Below, piece after piece: positions 15,323 through 23,747 of a stretch of 64,000 bases of DNA. Within the stretch, counting starts at the first letter, position 1. The number at the start of each line of letters is the position of its first letter. Source of the stretch: Nonomuraea helvata (lineage in GTDB: Bacteria > Actinomycetota > Actinomycetes > Streptosporangiales > Streptosporangiaceae); NCBI RefSeq assembly GCF_039535785.1, contig NZ_BAAAXV010000001.1:2728001-2792000 (forward strand), in the 5' to 3' direction. Below the pieces are notes generated by a model, which made no database searches, was not told the DNA's origin, and worked only from the letters and a program-made list of their open reading frames with translations. Made by a program: the position numbers and the translations under genes.

Positions 15323-16627
15323 TCAGAGGGAGAAGGCGCCGGTGAGCAGCGCGACCGCGGTCATGACGAGCGTGGAGGCGAAGGCCCACTTGAAGATGAA
15401 GCGCTGGTGCTCCCCCAGCTGCACGCCGCTCATCCCGACCAGGATGAACGTGGAGGCGGTGAGCGGGCTGAGCGGGAAACCGGTGGTCATCTGGCCGAGG
15501 ATGGCGGCCCTCGCGACCTCGGCGGGCGCGCCGCCGAAGCCGCTGACGGTCTCGGCGAGCACCGGGAGCACGCCGAAGTAGTAGGCGTCGGGGGTGAAGA
15601 CCAGACTGAGCGGCATGCCGGTGAGGGCCACGAGGACGGGCAGGTGCCCGCCGAGCGAGTCGGGGATAACGCTGACGAACGCGGACGCCATCTGGCTGAT
15701 CATCTTGGTGCCGGTGAGGATGCCGGTGAACACCCCGGCTGCGAAGATCATGGTGGTGACCAGGACGACACTCTTGCCGTGCCGCTCCAGGAGCTCCTGC
15801 TGGCGTTCCCAGGTCGGGTGGTTGACCAGCAGCGCGATCGCGAACCCGACCACGAACAGCACCGGCAGCGGCATCACCTGCAGCACGAGCCCGACCAGCA
15901 GGGCGACGGTGAGCACCAGGTTGAAGACGGTCAGGGCCGGGTGCACGGGCGCCCGCTGGGTGCCGGGGCCCTCGCCGACCAGGCGCTCGTCGGGCACGTC
16001 GGCGGGCGGCAGCGCGCCGAGGCGGCGGCGCTCCCTGAGCCCGATCAGGTACGACGCCACCAGCACCCACACGATGCCCGCCGCCATGGCGGGCAGCACC
16101 GGGGTGAACACCTGGGAGCTGTCCAGCTTCAGCGCCGCCATCGCGCGTGCGGTGGGGCCGCCCCAGGGGATGAGGTTCATGACGCCGGCGCCCAGGCAGA
16201 CTACGCCCGACAGCACCAGCGGGCTCATGCCGAGCCGCCGGTAGACCGGCAGCAGCGCCGAGACCGTGATGAGGAACGTCGACGCGCCGTCCCCGTCGAG
16301 TGCCACGCACATGGTGAGCACGGCGGTGCCGACCGCGATGCGCAGCGGGTCACCCTTGGCCAGGCGCAGGATGCCGCGGATGAGCGGATCGAAGAGGCCG
16401 GCGTCGATCATCAGGCTGAAGTACAGGACCGCGAACGCGATCATGATGCCGGTCGGCGCGACCTTGCCGAGCCCGTCGAGGATCATCTTTCCCAGCTCGC
16501 CGCCGAAGCCCCCGGCCAGCGCGGTCAGGACCGGGATCAGCACCAGAGCGATCAGGACCGACACGCGCTTGGTCATGGTGAGCAGCAGGAACAGAACGAT
16601 CGTGGTGAATCCCAGGGCTGCCAGCAT
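15323..16627 (-). CDS. CitMHS-family carboxylate (metal-citrate) transporter
   Basis: 434 residues from ATG 16627, chosen over the GTG 30 nt earlier because of the AAGG ahead of it. About 11-12 membrane segments, with the family signatures MLAALGFTTIVLFLLLTMTKR at the start, the DGDGASTFLITVSALLPVYRRLG loop, LIPWGGPTARAMAAL, and a matching second half (VLVALTGMPLSLVFTPDAYYFGVLPVL). Relatives in Bacillus and Streptomyces import citrate complexed to Mg, Ca or Fe. It is divergent from a LysR gene whose other side leads to a CoA transferase and CitE lyase, which suggests uptake of citrate, citramalate or a similar acid. Confidence 0.9.
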   Translation of the reverse strand: MLAALGFTTIVLFLLLTMTKRVSVLIALVLIPVLTALAGGFGGELGKMILDGLGKVAPTGIMIAFAVLYFSLMIDAGLFDPLIRGILRLAKGDPLRIAVGTAVLTMCVALDGDGASTFLITVSALLPVYRRLGMSPLVLSGVVCLGAGVMNLIPWGGPTARAMAALKLDSSQVFTPVLPAMAAGIVWVLVASYLIGLRERRRLGALPPADVPDERLVGEGPGTQRAPVHPALTVFNLVLTVALLVGLVLQVMPLPVLFVVGFAIALLVNHPTWERQQELLERHGKSVVLVTTMIFAAGVFTGILTGTKMISQMASAFVSVIPDSLGGHLPVLVALTGMPLSLVFTPDAYYFGVLPVLAETVSGFGGAPAEVARAAILGQMTTGFPLSPLTASTFILVGMSGVQLGEHQRFIFKWAFASTLVMTAVALLTGAFSL

Positions 16628-16747
16628 CGGTTTCGCCTTCTTCCTTGCCCGGCTCACGGGGGGTGATGTGCCGGAGTGTTACGGAAGAGTTTCCGAGCGA
16701 CCAAATCGCAGGTCCAGCATCAAAGCAACATTTATCCATGCGATCTG

Positions 16748-16760
16748 CGCAACAGTTGCG
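16748..16760. promoter_or_regulatory. Candidate LysR binding site
   Basis: CGCAAC-A-GTTGCG, a perfect 13-bp dyad. It lies 15 nt upstream of the lysR ATG and about 120 nt upstream of the divergent citMHS gene, the usual place for a LysR autoregulatory site. Confidence 0.45.
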
Positions 16761-16775
16761 TCTATGCTCACCGCC

Positions 16776-17705
16776 ATGGAGGCGAACCTGCGGCTGCTGG
16801 CCGCGTACGCCGCCGTGGCCAGGGCGGCGAGCTTCACCGCGGCGGCGGCCGAGATGCACGTGTCGCAGTCGTCGCTCAGCCGCGCGGTGGCGGAGCTGGA
16901 GCGGCTGCTCGGCGCGCAGCTGCTGGAGCGCGACACCCGGAACGTGCAGCTGACGGCGGCCGGGGTGGAGACGCTGCGGGTGGCCGAGCAGATCGTGTCC
17001 GCTCACCGATCGGGCATGAAGGAGCTGGAGCGCTACCTGCTCGGCGAGTCCGGCGTGGTGGCGGTGGCCACGCTGCCGTCGGTGGCCGCGGTGCTGCTGC
17101 CCAGGGTGATCTCCGACTTCCGTGGGCGGCGGCCCCTGGTGACGTTGCGGATCATGGACGGGCTGGAGCAGGTGGTGCTGGGCCGGGTCCTCTCGGGGGA
17201 CGCGGACTTCGCGATCTCCACGGTCGGCGCCGCGCCCGAGCAGCTCGAACACCGTCCGCTGATCAGGGACCGCTTCTACGCCGTGCTGCCCGAGCGCCAT
17301 CCGCTCGCCGCGCAGGAGTCCGTCACATGGGAGGAGCTGGCGCGGGAGCCGTTCCTCGCCGTCGGGCCGGAGTCGAGCGTGCGGCGGCTCACGGACGCGG
17401 CGTTCGCCCAGGCCGGAGCCGCTGTGACGCTCGCGGCGGAGGCGGGGAGCGTGGCGACGGTGGGCGGTCTCGTCACGGCCGGGCTCGGGGTCTCGGCGAT
17501 GCCCGCCCTGGTGCTGCCGCTGATGGGGGCGGGGTCTCTGGTGTACCGGCCGCTCACCGAACCCGTCGTGGACCGCCGCCTGGACGTCGTCGTCCGCGCC
17601 CGCCGCACGCTGCCGCTGGCGACGAGCGCGTTCCTCGACCTGCTCGACACGTTCCGCCGCGAACTGCGCGACCTGCCCACTGGCGTCTCCTGGAACCGCG
17701 ACTGA
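16776..17705 (+). CDS. LysR-family transcriptional regulator
   Basis: 309 residues from ATG 16776 (a Met four codons earlier is possible). N-terminal wHTH: LLAAYAAVARAASFTAAAAEMHVSQSSLSRAVAELERLLGAQLLERDTR. The periplasmic-binding-like effector domain runs from about residue 90 to 300. It is divergent from the CitMHS transporter and upstream of the CoA transferase-lyase pair, so it is the natural activator of both in response to the carboxylate. Confidence 0.92.
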   Translation: MEANLRLLAAYAAVARAASFTAAAAEMHVSQSSLSRAVAELERLLGAQLLERDTRNVQLTAAGVETLRVAEQIVSAHRSGMKELERYLLGESGVVAVATLPSVAAVLLPRVISDFRGRRPLVTLRIMDGLEQVVLGRVLSGDADFAISTVGAAPEQLEHRPLIRDRFYAVLPERHPLAAQESVTWEELAREPFLAVGPESSVRRLTDAAFAQAGAAVTLAAEAGSVATVGGLVTAGLGVSAMPALVLPLMGAGSLVYRPLTEPVVDRRLDVVVRARRTLPLATSAFLDLLDTFRRELRDLPTGVSWNRD

Positions 17706-17837
17706 CGCGCACCCAAACATCCCCCCGATTTATGTGGAAAGCGCATTGAATGATGGTTTTCTTGTGCTGGACACGCATTTCACCACCTCGGCAGGATGAA
17801 ACGACCGCAATCGCGATCGGGAGGCGAAGGAGCACAG

Positions 17838-19034
17838 GTGACAGGTACAGGGCAGCTGCGCGGCCTGAAGGTGGTGGAGTTCGCGCACGTGGTGGCCGGG
17901 CCGATGGCCGGCTCCATGCTCGCCGACCAAGGTGCGGACGTGGTGCACGTGGAGGCCCCGGGCGCCGGTGACGCCGCTCGCGCGATGGGTCCCGTACGCG
18001 ACGGCGTACCCCTGTGGTTCAAGGTCGCCGGGCGCAACAAGCGTTCGGTCACCCTCGACCTGCACCACGCGGCCGGGCGGGAGATCGCCCACCGGCTCGT
18101 CGCCTGGGCGGACGTCGTGATCGTGACCCTGCGAGCCGGACGGCTGCGCGACTGGGAGCTGGACTGGGAGGCCGTGCACCGGATCAACCCCGCGGCGATC
18201 CTGCTGCAGATCTCCGGGTTCGGGGCGACCTCCTCGCGCGCGGACGAGCCGGGCTTCGGCAAGATGGGCGAGGCCAGGAGCGGGGTGGTGCACCTGACCG
18301 GGTTCCCCGACGGGCCTCCCGTGCACACCGGGTTCTCGCACGGCGACGCGGTCACGGGGCTGATGGGTGCGTACGCCGTGCTCGCCGCGCTCCACCGCCG
18401 GGCCACGGACCCCGGGTTCGACGGCGAGTGGATCGACCTGGCCCTCTTCGAGCCCCTGTACCGGCTGATCGAGTGGCAGATCATCACGTACGACCAGCTC
18501 GGCACCGTGCCCGGACGGGCGGGCAACCAGCTCGCCGTCGCGCCCGCCGCGGTGATCAACACCTACCGGTCGCGCGACGGCGAGTGGATCACGGTGACAT
18601 CCGCGACCCTCCGTTCCGTACGCAACGTGGCCCGCCTGCTCGGCCTGCCCGAGGAGGACTTCGCCACCTCGGCGCAGCAGCACGCGGGCCGCGAGACCCT
18701 GGACGAGGGCCTGCGGGAGTGGGTGGCCGCGCGGACCACGGGCGAGTGCCTGGAGGAGTTCGCCCGGGCCGAGGTGGTGGCCTCGCGGGTGTTCACCGCC
18801 GCCGACATCGTCGCCGACCCCGTCTACGCCGAGCGCGGCGACGTCATCACCGTCGACGACGCAGACCTCGGCCCCGTACGCATGCAGGGCGTCATCCCGC
18901 ACTTCCACCACCGCCCCGGGAAGGTCTGGCGCACCGGCCCCAGGCTCGGGCAGGACAACCGCCTCGTCTACCACGACTGGCTCGGACTCGGCGAGGACGA
19001 GCTGGCCGACCTGGAGAAGCAAGGTGTCATCTGA
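17838..19034 (+). CDS. Family III CoA transferase (CaiB/BaiF)
   Basis: 398 residues from GTG 17838, preceded by GAAGGAG at normal spacing; the ATG 42 nt earlier has no ribosome site. Typical start (LRGLKVVEFAHVVAGPMAGSMLADQGADVVHVEAPGAGD), middle GRNKRSVTLDL, and C-terminal lobe. At the position where this family normally shows the Asp nucleophile (PGYD), the protein reads DEPGFGKMGEARSG, so the acylated residue may be replaced or shifted. The next gene overlaps by 11 nt. Probable reaction: CoA transfer from an acyl-CoA (succinyl- or acetyl-CoA) to a di- or tricarboxylate brought in by the CitMHS carrier. Confidence 0.88.
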   Translation: MTGTGQLRGLKVVEFAHVVAGPMAGSMLADQGADVVHVEAPGAGDAARAMGPVRDGVPLWFKVAGRNKRSVTLDLHHAAGREIAHRLVAWADVVIVTLRAGRLRDWELDWEAVHRINPAAILLQISGFGATSSRADEPGFGKMGEARSGVVHLTGFPDGPPVHTGFSHGDAVTGLMGAYAVLAALHRRATDPGFDGEWIDLALFEPLYRLIEWQIITYDQLGTVPGRAGNQLAVAPAAVINTYRSRDGEWITVTSATLRSVRNVARLLGLPEEDFATSAQQHAGRETLDEGLREWVAARTTGECLEEFARAEVVASRVFTAADIVADPVYAERGDVITVDDADLGPVRMQGVIPHFHHRPGKVWRTGPRLGQDNRLVYHDWLGLGEDELADLEKQGVI

Positions 19035-19911
19035 GCGGCTCCCCCTCCGTTCGCTGCTCTTCGTCCCGGGCACGCGGACGGACTGGCTGGCCAAGGCGGA
19101 GGCGGCCGGGGCGGACGCCGCGATACTCGACCTCGAGGACGCGGTCCCGGCCGGCGGCAAGGCCGAGGCGCGCCGCCGGGTGGCCGCGGCGGTGGCCGCG
19201 TTCGACGGGCGCATGGCCCTGTTCGTCCGCGTCAATCCGCTGGACGGCTGGGCGGGAGCCGAGGAGCTGCGTGCCGTCGCGCACGAGAGGCTCGCCGGGA
19301 TCGTGCTGCCCAAGGTGACCGGCCCCGACGACGTACGGCTCGCGGACCGGCTGCTCGGCTGGTGCGAGCGCGAGCACGGCCTGGCGCCGGGGCACATCGC
19401 CCTGGTGCCGCTGCTGGAGACGGCCTCCGCGCTGCGCGGGGCGTACGAGATCGCCCGGGCGGCCGCCCGCGTCGCCTACCTCGGCGCCGTGACCGCGCCC
19501 GGGGGTGACGTGGCCCGCGCCGTCGGCTACCGCTGGAGCCTGGAGAGCACGCTGGGCCTGCGTTCCCGGGTGCTCCTGGACGTACGCGCGGCGGGGACGC
19601 CCAACCCGGTCGCGGGCCTGTGGACGGGCATCGGCGACCTCGAGGGGCTGCGTGCCTTCGCCGAGCAGAACCGCTCGCTCGGGTACGAGGGCATGATGGC
19701 GATCCATCCCTCCCACATCCCGGTCATCAACGAGGCGTTCTCCCCTTCGGCCGATGAGCTGGCCCGTCACGCCCGGCTGATCGCCGCTGTGGAGGCGGCC
19801 CAGGCCGGCGGGGCGGGGGCGGTGACGTTCGAGGGCGAGATGGTCGACGAGGCCATGGCCGCCACGGCCCGCGCGCTCCTGGCCCGCCACATCGAGGAGC
19901 CGGGCCGATAA
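19024..19911 (+). CDS. CitE-like CoA-ester lyase (HpcH/HpaI family)
   Basis: 295 residues from GTG 19024, overlapping the CoA transferase stop by 11 nt. The TIM-barrel signatures are RSLLFVPGTRTDWLAKAEAAGADAAILDLEDAV at the N-terminus, a Glu in VPLLETASALRGAYEI that binds Mg, the Arg-containing VRVNPLDG, and YEGMMAIHPSHIPVIN near the C-terminus. No citD/citF partners are present, so it works on free CoA thioesters. The family includes malyl-, citramalyl- and citryl-CoA lyases, giving acetyl-CoA plus glyoxylate, pyruvate or oxaloacetate. The exact substrate is not readable from sequence. Confidence 0.88.
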   Translation: MSSERLPLRSLLFVPGTRTDWLAKAEAAGADAAILDLEDAVPAGGKAEARRRVAAAVAAFDGRMALFVRVNPLDGWAGAEELRAVAHERLAGIVLPKVTGPDDVRLADRLLGWCEREHGLAPGHIALVPLLETASALRGAYEIARAAARVAYLGAVTAPGGDVARAVGYRWSLESTLGLRSRVLLDVRAAGTPNPVAGLWTGIGDLEGLRAFAEQNRSLGYEGMMAIHPSHIPVINEAFSPSADELARHARLIAAVEAAQAGGAGAVTFEGEMVDEAMAATARALLARHIEEPGR

Positions 19912-19942
19912 ACCGGTTGCGCCCGCCGAAATGATGGACGGC

Positions 19943-20671
19943 ATGGACAGAGAGCTGATCAGCACCATCGCCCATCGTGACCACCCGATCGCCACGCCCA
20001 TTTCGCCCGGCAATCTCGACCGGCTGCTGCGCCGGGCGGCCCTGCCGGAGCGGGCGCGCATCCTCGACCTGGGGTGCGGCGAGGGCGAATGGTCGCTCCG
20101 GGCGCTCGAGCTGGTCCCGTCCGCCGTCGCGGACGGGGTGGACATCTCGCCGTCGGCCCTGTCGGCAGCGGAGAAATCGGCCGCCGCGCGCGGCCTGTCC
20201 GACCGGCTGTCGCTGCACCGGGTGCCCGCCACCGAGTTCTCCGCCTCGGAGCCGTACGACCTGGTGCTCTGTGTGGGCGCGACCCACGCCTTCGAGGGGT
20301 TGGCGGGCACGATGGAGACGGTCGCGAAGTTCGTCAGGCCGGGCGGGCTGGCGCTGGTCGGGGAGGGTTTCTGGGAGCGGACCCCGGCTCCGGAGGTCGT
20401 GGCGGAGATCGGGGAGTACCCCGACCTGGCGGGCACGGTGACCGCCGCCGAGTCCGGGGGCTGGCTGACCGTCTACGCCCACGTGAGCACCCAGCCCGAG
20501 TGGGACGAGTACGAATGGTCGTGGACGGGAACGCTGGCCCGATGGGCCGCCGCCAACCCGGGTCCGGACGGCGAGCAGGCCCTCGCCGTCGCCCGGGAGC
20601 ACCGGGAGATGTGGCTCAACGGCTACCGAGGGGCGCTCGGCTTCGTCTCCCTCCTGCTCCAGCGCGTGTGA
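19943..20671 (+). CDS. Class I SAM-dependent methyltransferase
   Basis: 242 residues from ATG 19943 (ATGs at 19931 and 19934 are alternatives). Motif I ILDLGCGEGEWSLRALEL, motif II GVDISPSALSAAEKSA, and post-motif ETVAKFVRPGGLALVGEGFWER are clear. The C-terminal part is Trp-rich (EWDEYEWSWTGTLARW), which may shape the acceptor site. It resembles unassigned actinobacterial small-molecule methyltransferases. It sits 31 nt after the lyase gene but shows no functional link to it. The gene ends at a strong stem-loop. Confidence 0.85.
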   Translation: MDRELISTIAHRDHPIATPISPGNLDRLLRRAALPERARILDLGCGEGEWSLRALELVPSAVADGVDISPSALSAAEKSAAARGLSDRLSLHRVPATEFSASEPYDLVLCVGATHAFEGLAGTMETVAKFVRPGGLALVGEGFWERTPAPEVVAEIGEYPDLAGTVTAAESGGWLTVYAHVSTQPEWDEYEWSWTGTLARWAAANPGPDGEQALAVAREHREMWLNGYRGALGFVSLLLQRV

Positions 20672-20675
20672 GCGA

Positions 20676-20705
20676 ACGGCCGGGCCCTTGAGCGGGCCCG
20701 GCCGT
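20676..20705. terminator. Bidirectional terminator
   Basis: ACGGCCGGGCCC (20676-20687), TTGAGC, GGGCCCGGCCGT (20694-20705): perfect 12-bp GC stem between the stops of the methyltransferase and the GH6 gene. Confidence 0.75.
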
Positions 20706-20716
20706 CGGAGCGTGCG

Positions 20717-22126
20717 TCAGCCGTTGATCAGGGCCATCGCCAGGTCGGGATCGAACGTCCCGGCCGTCTTGTCGGAGATGCCGCACTGGCCGTCAGAGTC
20801 GCCGGGCACCTTGACCCAGAAGAGGTACTCGGCGCCGTTCACCTGCCTGACCGGAGGAGTGCCGAGCTTGCGACCGGGCGGGTTGCACCAGTTGTCCCCA
20901 GGCGTGTCGTCCTCGTAGGGACCGTTGCCGTTGCGGCTGGTGTCGATCACGTACTTCTTGGCGCCGACCGTGCCCGACAGGTAGCCGTTGACCGCGACGG
21001 AGTACGTCTCGGAGTCCGAGGTGGTGAAGTAGTTCGACACGTTCACGGAGAAGCCGCGAGTGTTGGCGATGCCCGACTTGACCAGCAACGGCGCCATCTT
21101 GTCGGCCGCGATCCAGGTGGCGTTGGCCGCGTCCAGGTAGACCCACGCGTTGGGGGCCTGGGCCCGCAGCACCTGGGTGGCGTCGAGGAGCATCCGGTAC
21201 TGGTCCTCGGGGTCCTTGCCGAACCTGGTGACACACCCGGCGGCGGCGACCGCGTCGGGCTCGAGCACGACGATCGCGTGCCTGGTGCCGATGGCCTTGG
21301 CGAACTCGGTGATCCAGTTGTGGTAGCCGGTCGCGTCACCCGCGCCGCCGCCCGACTGGTCGGCGCACGCGTCCCGGTTCGGGATGTTGTACGCCACCAG
21401 CATCGGCAGCTTGTCCTGGGCCTGCGCGGCGCCGACGTAGGTGTCCACGGCCTTCGTGATGTCGCTGAACCAGCCGCCGAACCACTCGAAGATCGGCTTG
21501 CTGCCGATGCTCGCCTGGATGGCCTGCCCCTTGGACGTGCCCATGTTGGCGGCCGCCCACGCGGCCGGGTGCGACTCGCTGGACACGTACAGGGCGGTCG
21601 GCCTTGTCGTCTGCGTCTCCATCAGCGACACGTTGTCGAACCGGACCACGGGGGTGGCGCCGGATCCGCCGAGCTGGAACGTCACCTCGGCCGCCGTGTC
21701 CGTGGCGGTCGCCGCCGTGAAGGGGATGCTGTAGCGCTTGCTCGCCGTGGTGAGTTGCACGCCCGTGGCCAGTGACTGGTTGCTGCTGGGCGTGGCCTTG
21801 TACTGCACCGTCGCGGTGGCCTTGAAGGCGACGGTGGAGTAGGCGTCGAAGGAGAGGGTGTAGCTCTTGCCCGGGTTCAGCGGGGCGGTGGTGGGCGAGG
21901 CCACCATGGCGTCCCACGGGTTCGCGACGACGGCCTTCACGTCCGCCCGCAGGCGACCGGACTCGGCCGCGACCGTGGTCCGGCCGATCGCGGACCAGGG
22001 GGAGGCGGAGCTGTTGAAGGTGCCGTTCCCGATGAGCTGGACGGCCGCGGAGGCGGGCTGGGGAGCGAGGAGGACGGCGGACAGGACGGCGGCCACGGTC
22101 GTGGCGGTGCCTGCGATTAATCGCAC
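20717..22126 (-). CDS. Secreted glycoside hydrolase family 6 cellulase with N-terminal CBM-like domain
   Basis: 469 residues from GTG 22126 (AAAGG 7 nt upstream). A signal peptide covers residues 1-29 (ends PQPASA-A). A carbohydrate-binding CBM4/9-type beta sandwich spans about 30-180 (QLIGNGTFNSSASPW ... VRFDNVSLME). The GH6 catalytic domain follows, with both family signatures: VAYNIPNRDACADQSGGG (proton donor Asp) and IVVLEPDA. The C-terminal DNWCNPPGRKLG with paired Cys is typical. It hydrolyses beta-1,4-glucan from outside the cell. There is no Pro/Thr linker or CBM2, which is unusual for actinomycete cellulases. It is divergent from a TetR gene. Confidence 0.93.
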   Translation of the reverse strand: MRLIAGTATTVAAVLSAVLLAPQPASAAVQLIGNGTFNSSASPWSAIGRTTVAAESGRLRADVKAVVANPWDAMVASPTTAPLNPGKSYTLSFDAYSTVAFKATATVQYKATPSSNQSLATGVQLTTASKRYSIPFTAATATDTAAEVTFQLGGSGATPVVRFDNVSLMETQTTRPTALYVSSESHPAAWAAANMGTSKGQAIQASIGSKPIFEWFGGWFSDITKAVDTYVGAAQAQDKLPMLVAYNIPNRDACADQSGGGAGDATGYHNWITEFAKAIGTRHAIVVLEPDAVAAAGCVTRFGKDPEDQYRMLLDATQVLRAQAPNAWVYLDAANATWIAADKMAPLLVKSGIANTRGFSVNVSNYFTTSDSETYSVAVNGYLSGTVGAKKYVIDTSRNGNGPYEDDTPGDNWCNPPGRKLGTPPVRQVNGAEYLFWVKVPGDSDGQCGISDKTAGTFDPDLAMALING

Positions 22127-22215
22127 GTGATCACCTTTCGGCGGGATTCGCCGTTGATCATTACCGACCGACCTGACAAAGGTCAAGAGATCACAGGCCC
22201 CGTCACAAGCTTTTT

Positions 22216-22227
22216 GACCTCTAGGTC
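22216..22227. promoter_or_regulatory. Candidate TetR operator
   Basis: GACCT-CT-AGGTC dyad (22216-22227), extended by TTGACCT on the left. It lies 24 nt before the tetR start and 90 nt before the divergent cellulase gene. Confidence 0.4.
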
Positions 22228-22250
22228 CAGAAGCTGCTACGGTCATGAGC

Positions 22251-22829
22251 ATGGGCAGACCGAAGCAGTTCGATCCGGACGCGGCCGTCGACCAGGCCAT
22301 GGACGTGTTCTGGCGTAAGGGCTACGCCGGCACCACGCCGCAGGACCTGGTCGACGCACTGGGCATCGGCAAGGGCAGCCTCTACAACACCTTCGGCAGC
22401 AAGCACGCCCTGTTCGAGGCGGCGCTGAGGCGCTACCGCGACGGCCAGGCGGCGGCGCTGATCGAGCTGCTGGGAGAGCCGGGGCCCGCGAAAGACCGGC
22501 TGCGCAGGGCGCTGCGCCTGGTGGCCGAGATGGACCTGGCCGATCCCGACCGGCGCGGCTGCCTGGCCGTGAACACCGCGGCTGAGCTCGGGCAGGCGGA
22601 CGAGAGCGCGGCCCAGCTCGTACGGCGCATGCTCGACCGCACCGAGGAGGCCTTCCGCGCACTGATCGAAGAGGGTCAGCGCGCCGGGGAGATCGCCACA
22701 GACCGCGACGCCCACGCGATCGGGAGCCTGCTACTGAACACCATCGTCGGCATGCGCCTGATCGCGCGCGTCGCCGAAGGGCCGGAGCGCCTCGACAGAG
22801 TGATCGACGCGATCGTCGACTCCCTCTGA
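22251..22829 (+). CDS. TetR-family regulator
   Basis: 192 residues from ATG 22251 (ATG 22245 is equally open). The start GRPKQFDPDAAVDQAMDVFWRKGYAGTTPQDLVDALGIGKGSLYNTFGSKHALFEAALRRY is that of the subgroup that often controls a neighbouring SDR or oxidoreductase. The C-terminal TetR_C domain follows. The SDR downstream (22901) is the likely target despite an intervening stem-loop. A dyad lies just upstream of the start. Confidence 0.9.
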   Translation: MGRPKQFDPDAAVDQAMDVFWRKGYAGTTPQDLVDALGIGKGSLYNTFGSKHALFEAALRRYRDGQAAALIELLGEPGPAKDRLRRALRLVAEMDLADPDRRGCLAVNTAAELGQADESAAQLVRRMLDRTEEAFRALIEEGQRAGEIATDRDAHAIGSLLLNTIVGMRLIARVAEGPERLDRVIDAIVDSL

Positions 22830-22870
22830 TCCCGCCGGCCATGCCGGGATCTTCGCCATGCCCATTTTTT
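22828..22870 (+). terminator. Stem-loop and T-run after the TetR gene
   Basis: GATCCCG (22828-22834) pairs with CGGGATC (22845-22851), with extra inner GC pairs, and is followed 13 nt later by TTTTTT (22865-22870). It overlaps the TetR stop and would reduce read-through into the SDR. Confidence 0.45.
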
Positions 22871-22900
22871 GTACCTACGGTTAAAGAATTGGAGCAGCTC

Positions 22901-23683
22901 ATGGAGCTCAACCTTCACGCCAAGACCGCCGTCGTGACCGGCGCCAGCCGGGGCATCGGGCTGGCCACCGTGCGGACCCTGATCGCCGAAGGGGTACGCG
23001 TGGTCGGCGCCGCCCGCACCATCACCCCAGAGCTGGAGAAGTCGGGCGCCGTCGCGGTGTCGGCCGACCTGAGCACCGCCGACGGCGTCGCGAGCCTCAT
23101 GGAGACTGCGCTCGCGCAGCTGGGCGGCATCGACCTGCTGGTGAACAACGTCGGGGGCGGCGACGCCATCGAGCCCGCCGGATTCCTCGACACCGGCGAC
23201 GCCGAATGGGCCGCCATCTTCGACATCAACCTGCTCAGCGCCGTCCGCGTCACCCGGGCCGCCCTGCCCAGCCTGATCGAGCGGCGCGGATCGGTGGTCA
23301 ACGTCTCGTCCATCAACTCAAGGCTCCCGGCCGCCGGCCCCGTCGCCTACAGCGCCGCCAAGGCCGGGCTGGCCGCGCTCGGCAAGTCGCTCGCCGAGGA
23401 GTTCGGGCCGCGGGGCGTGCGGGTCAACACCGTCTCGCCCGGCGTCGTCCGTACCGCCATCTGGGAGGATCCGGACGGCTTCGGCGGCAGGGTCGCCGCG
23501 CTCGCCGGAGCCGAGCACGGCGCGTTCCTCGAGCAGATCCCGCAGGCGTTCGGCATCACCACCGGCCGGATCACCGAGCCCGGCGAGGTGGCCGCCTTGA
23601 TCGCGTTCCTGCTGTCGGACGTCGCCGCCAACATCACCGGCGCCGACCACGTCATCGACGGCGGCACCGTCAAGACCCTCTGA
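22901..23683 (+). CDS. Short-chain dehydrogenase/reductase
   Basis: 260 residues from ATG 22901 (GGAG 6 nt upstream). TAVVTGASRGIGLATVRTLIAEG is the cofactor loop, with LVNNVGGGD in place of NNAG. The active site is Ser-x12-Tyr-x3-Lys (NVSSINSRLPAAGPVAYSAAK). The C-terminal helix ends GADHVIDGGTVKTL, typical for this SDR subgroup. The substrate is unknown. It follows a TetR gene of the class often paired with SDRs and ends before a hairpin shared with the first conservon. Confidence 0.9.
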   Translation: MELNLHAKTAVVTGASRGIGLATVRTLIAEGVRVVGAARTITPELEKSGAVAVSADLSTADGVASLMETALAQLGGIDLLVNNVGGGDAIEPAGFLDTGDAEWAAIFDINLLSAVRVTRAALPSLIERRGSVVNVSSINSRLPAAGPVAYSAAKAGLAALGKSLAEEFGPRGVRVNTVSPGVVRTAIWEDPDGFGGRVAALAGAEHGAFLEQIPQAFGITTGRITEPGEVAALIAFLLSDVAANITGADHVIDGGTVKTL

Positions 23684-23700
23684 CGGCCCCCTGACGTGAA

Positions 23701-23733
23701 AGGCGGCCCACCACAGGAACGTGGGGGCCGCCT
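23701..23733. terminator. Terminator between SDR and first conservon
   Basis: AGGCGGCCCACCAC (23701-23714) pairs with GTGGGGGCCGCCT (23721-23733), one bulged base, 6-nt loop. It is followed on the plus strand by GAAAACC. Confidence 0.65.
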
Positions 23734-23747
23734 GAAAACCGGGAGGG

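Noticed and set aside
11796..15581. Very long plus-strand open frame (over 1200 codons) antisense to the SDR, esterase and CocE-like genes
   Set aside because: High-GC shadow: composition is Arg/Gly/Ala/Asp-rich without domains, and the minus-strand genes have clear motifs and starts.
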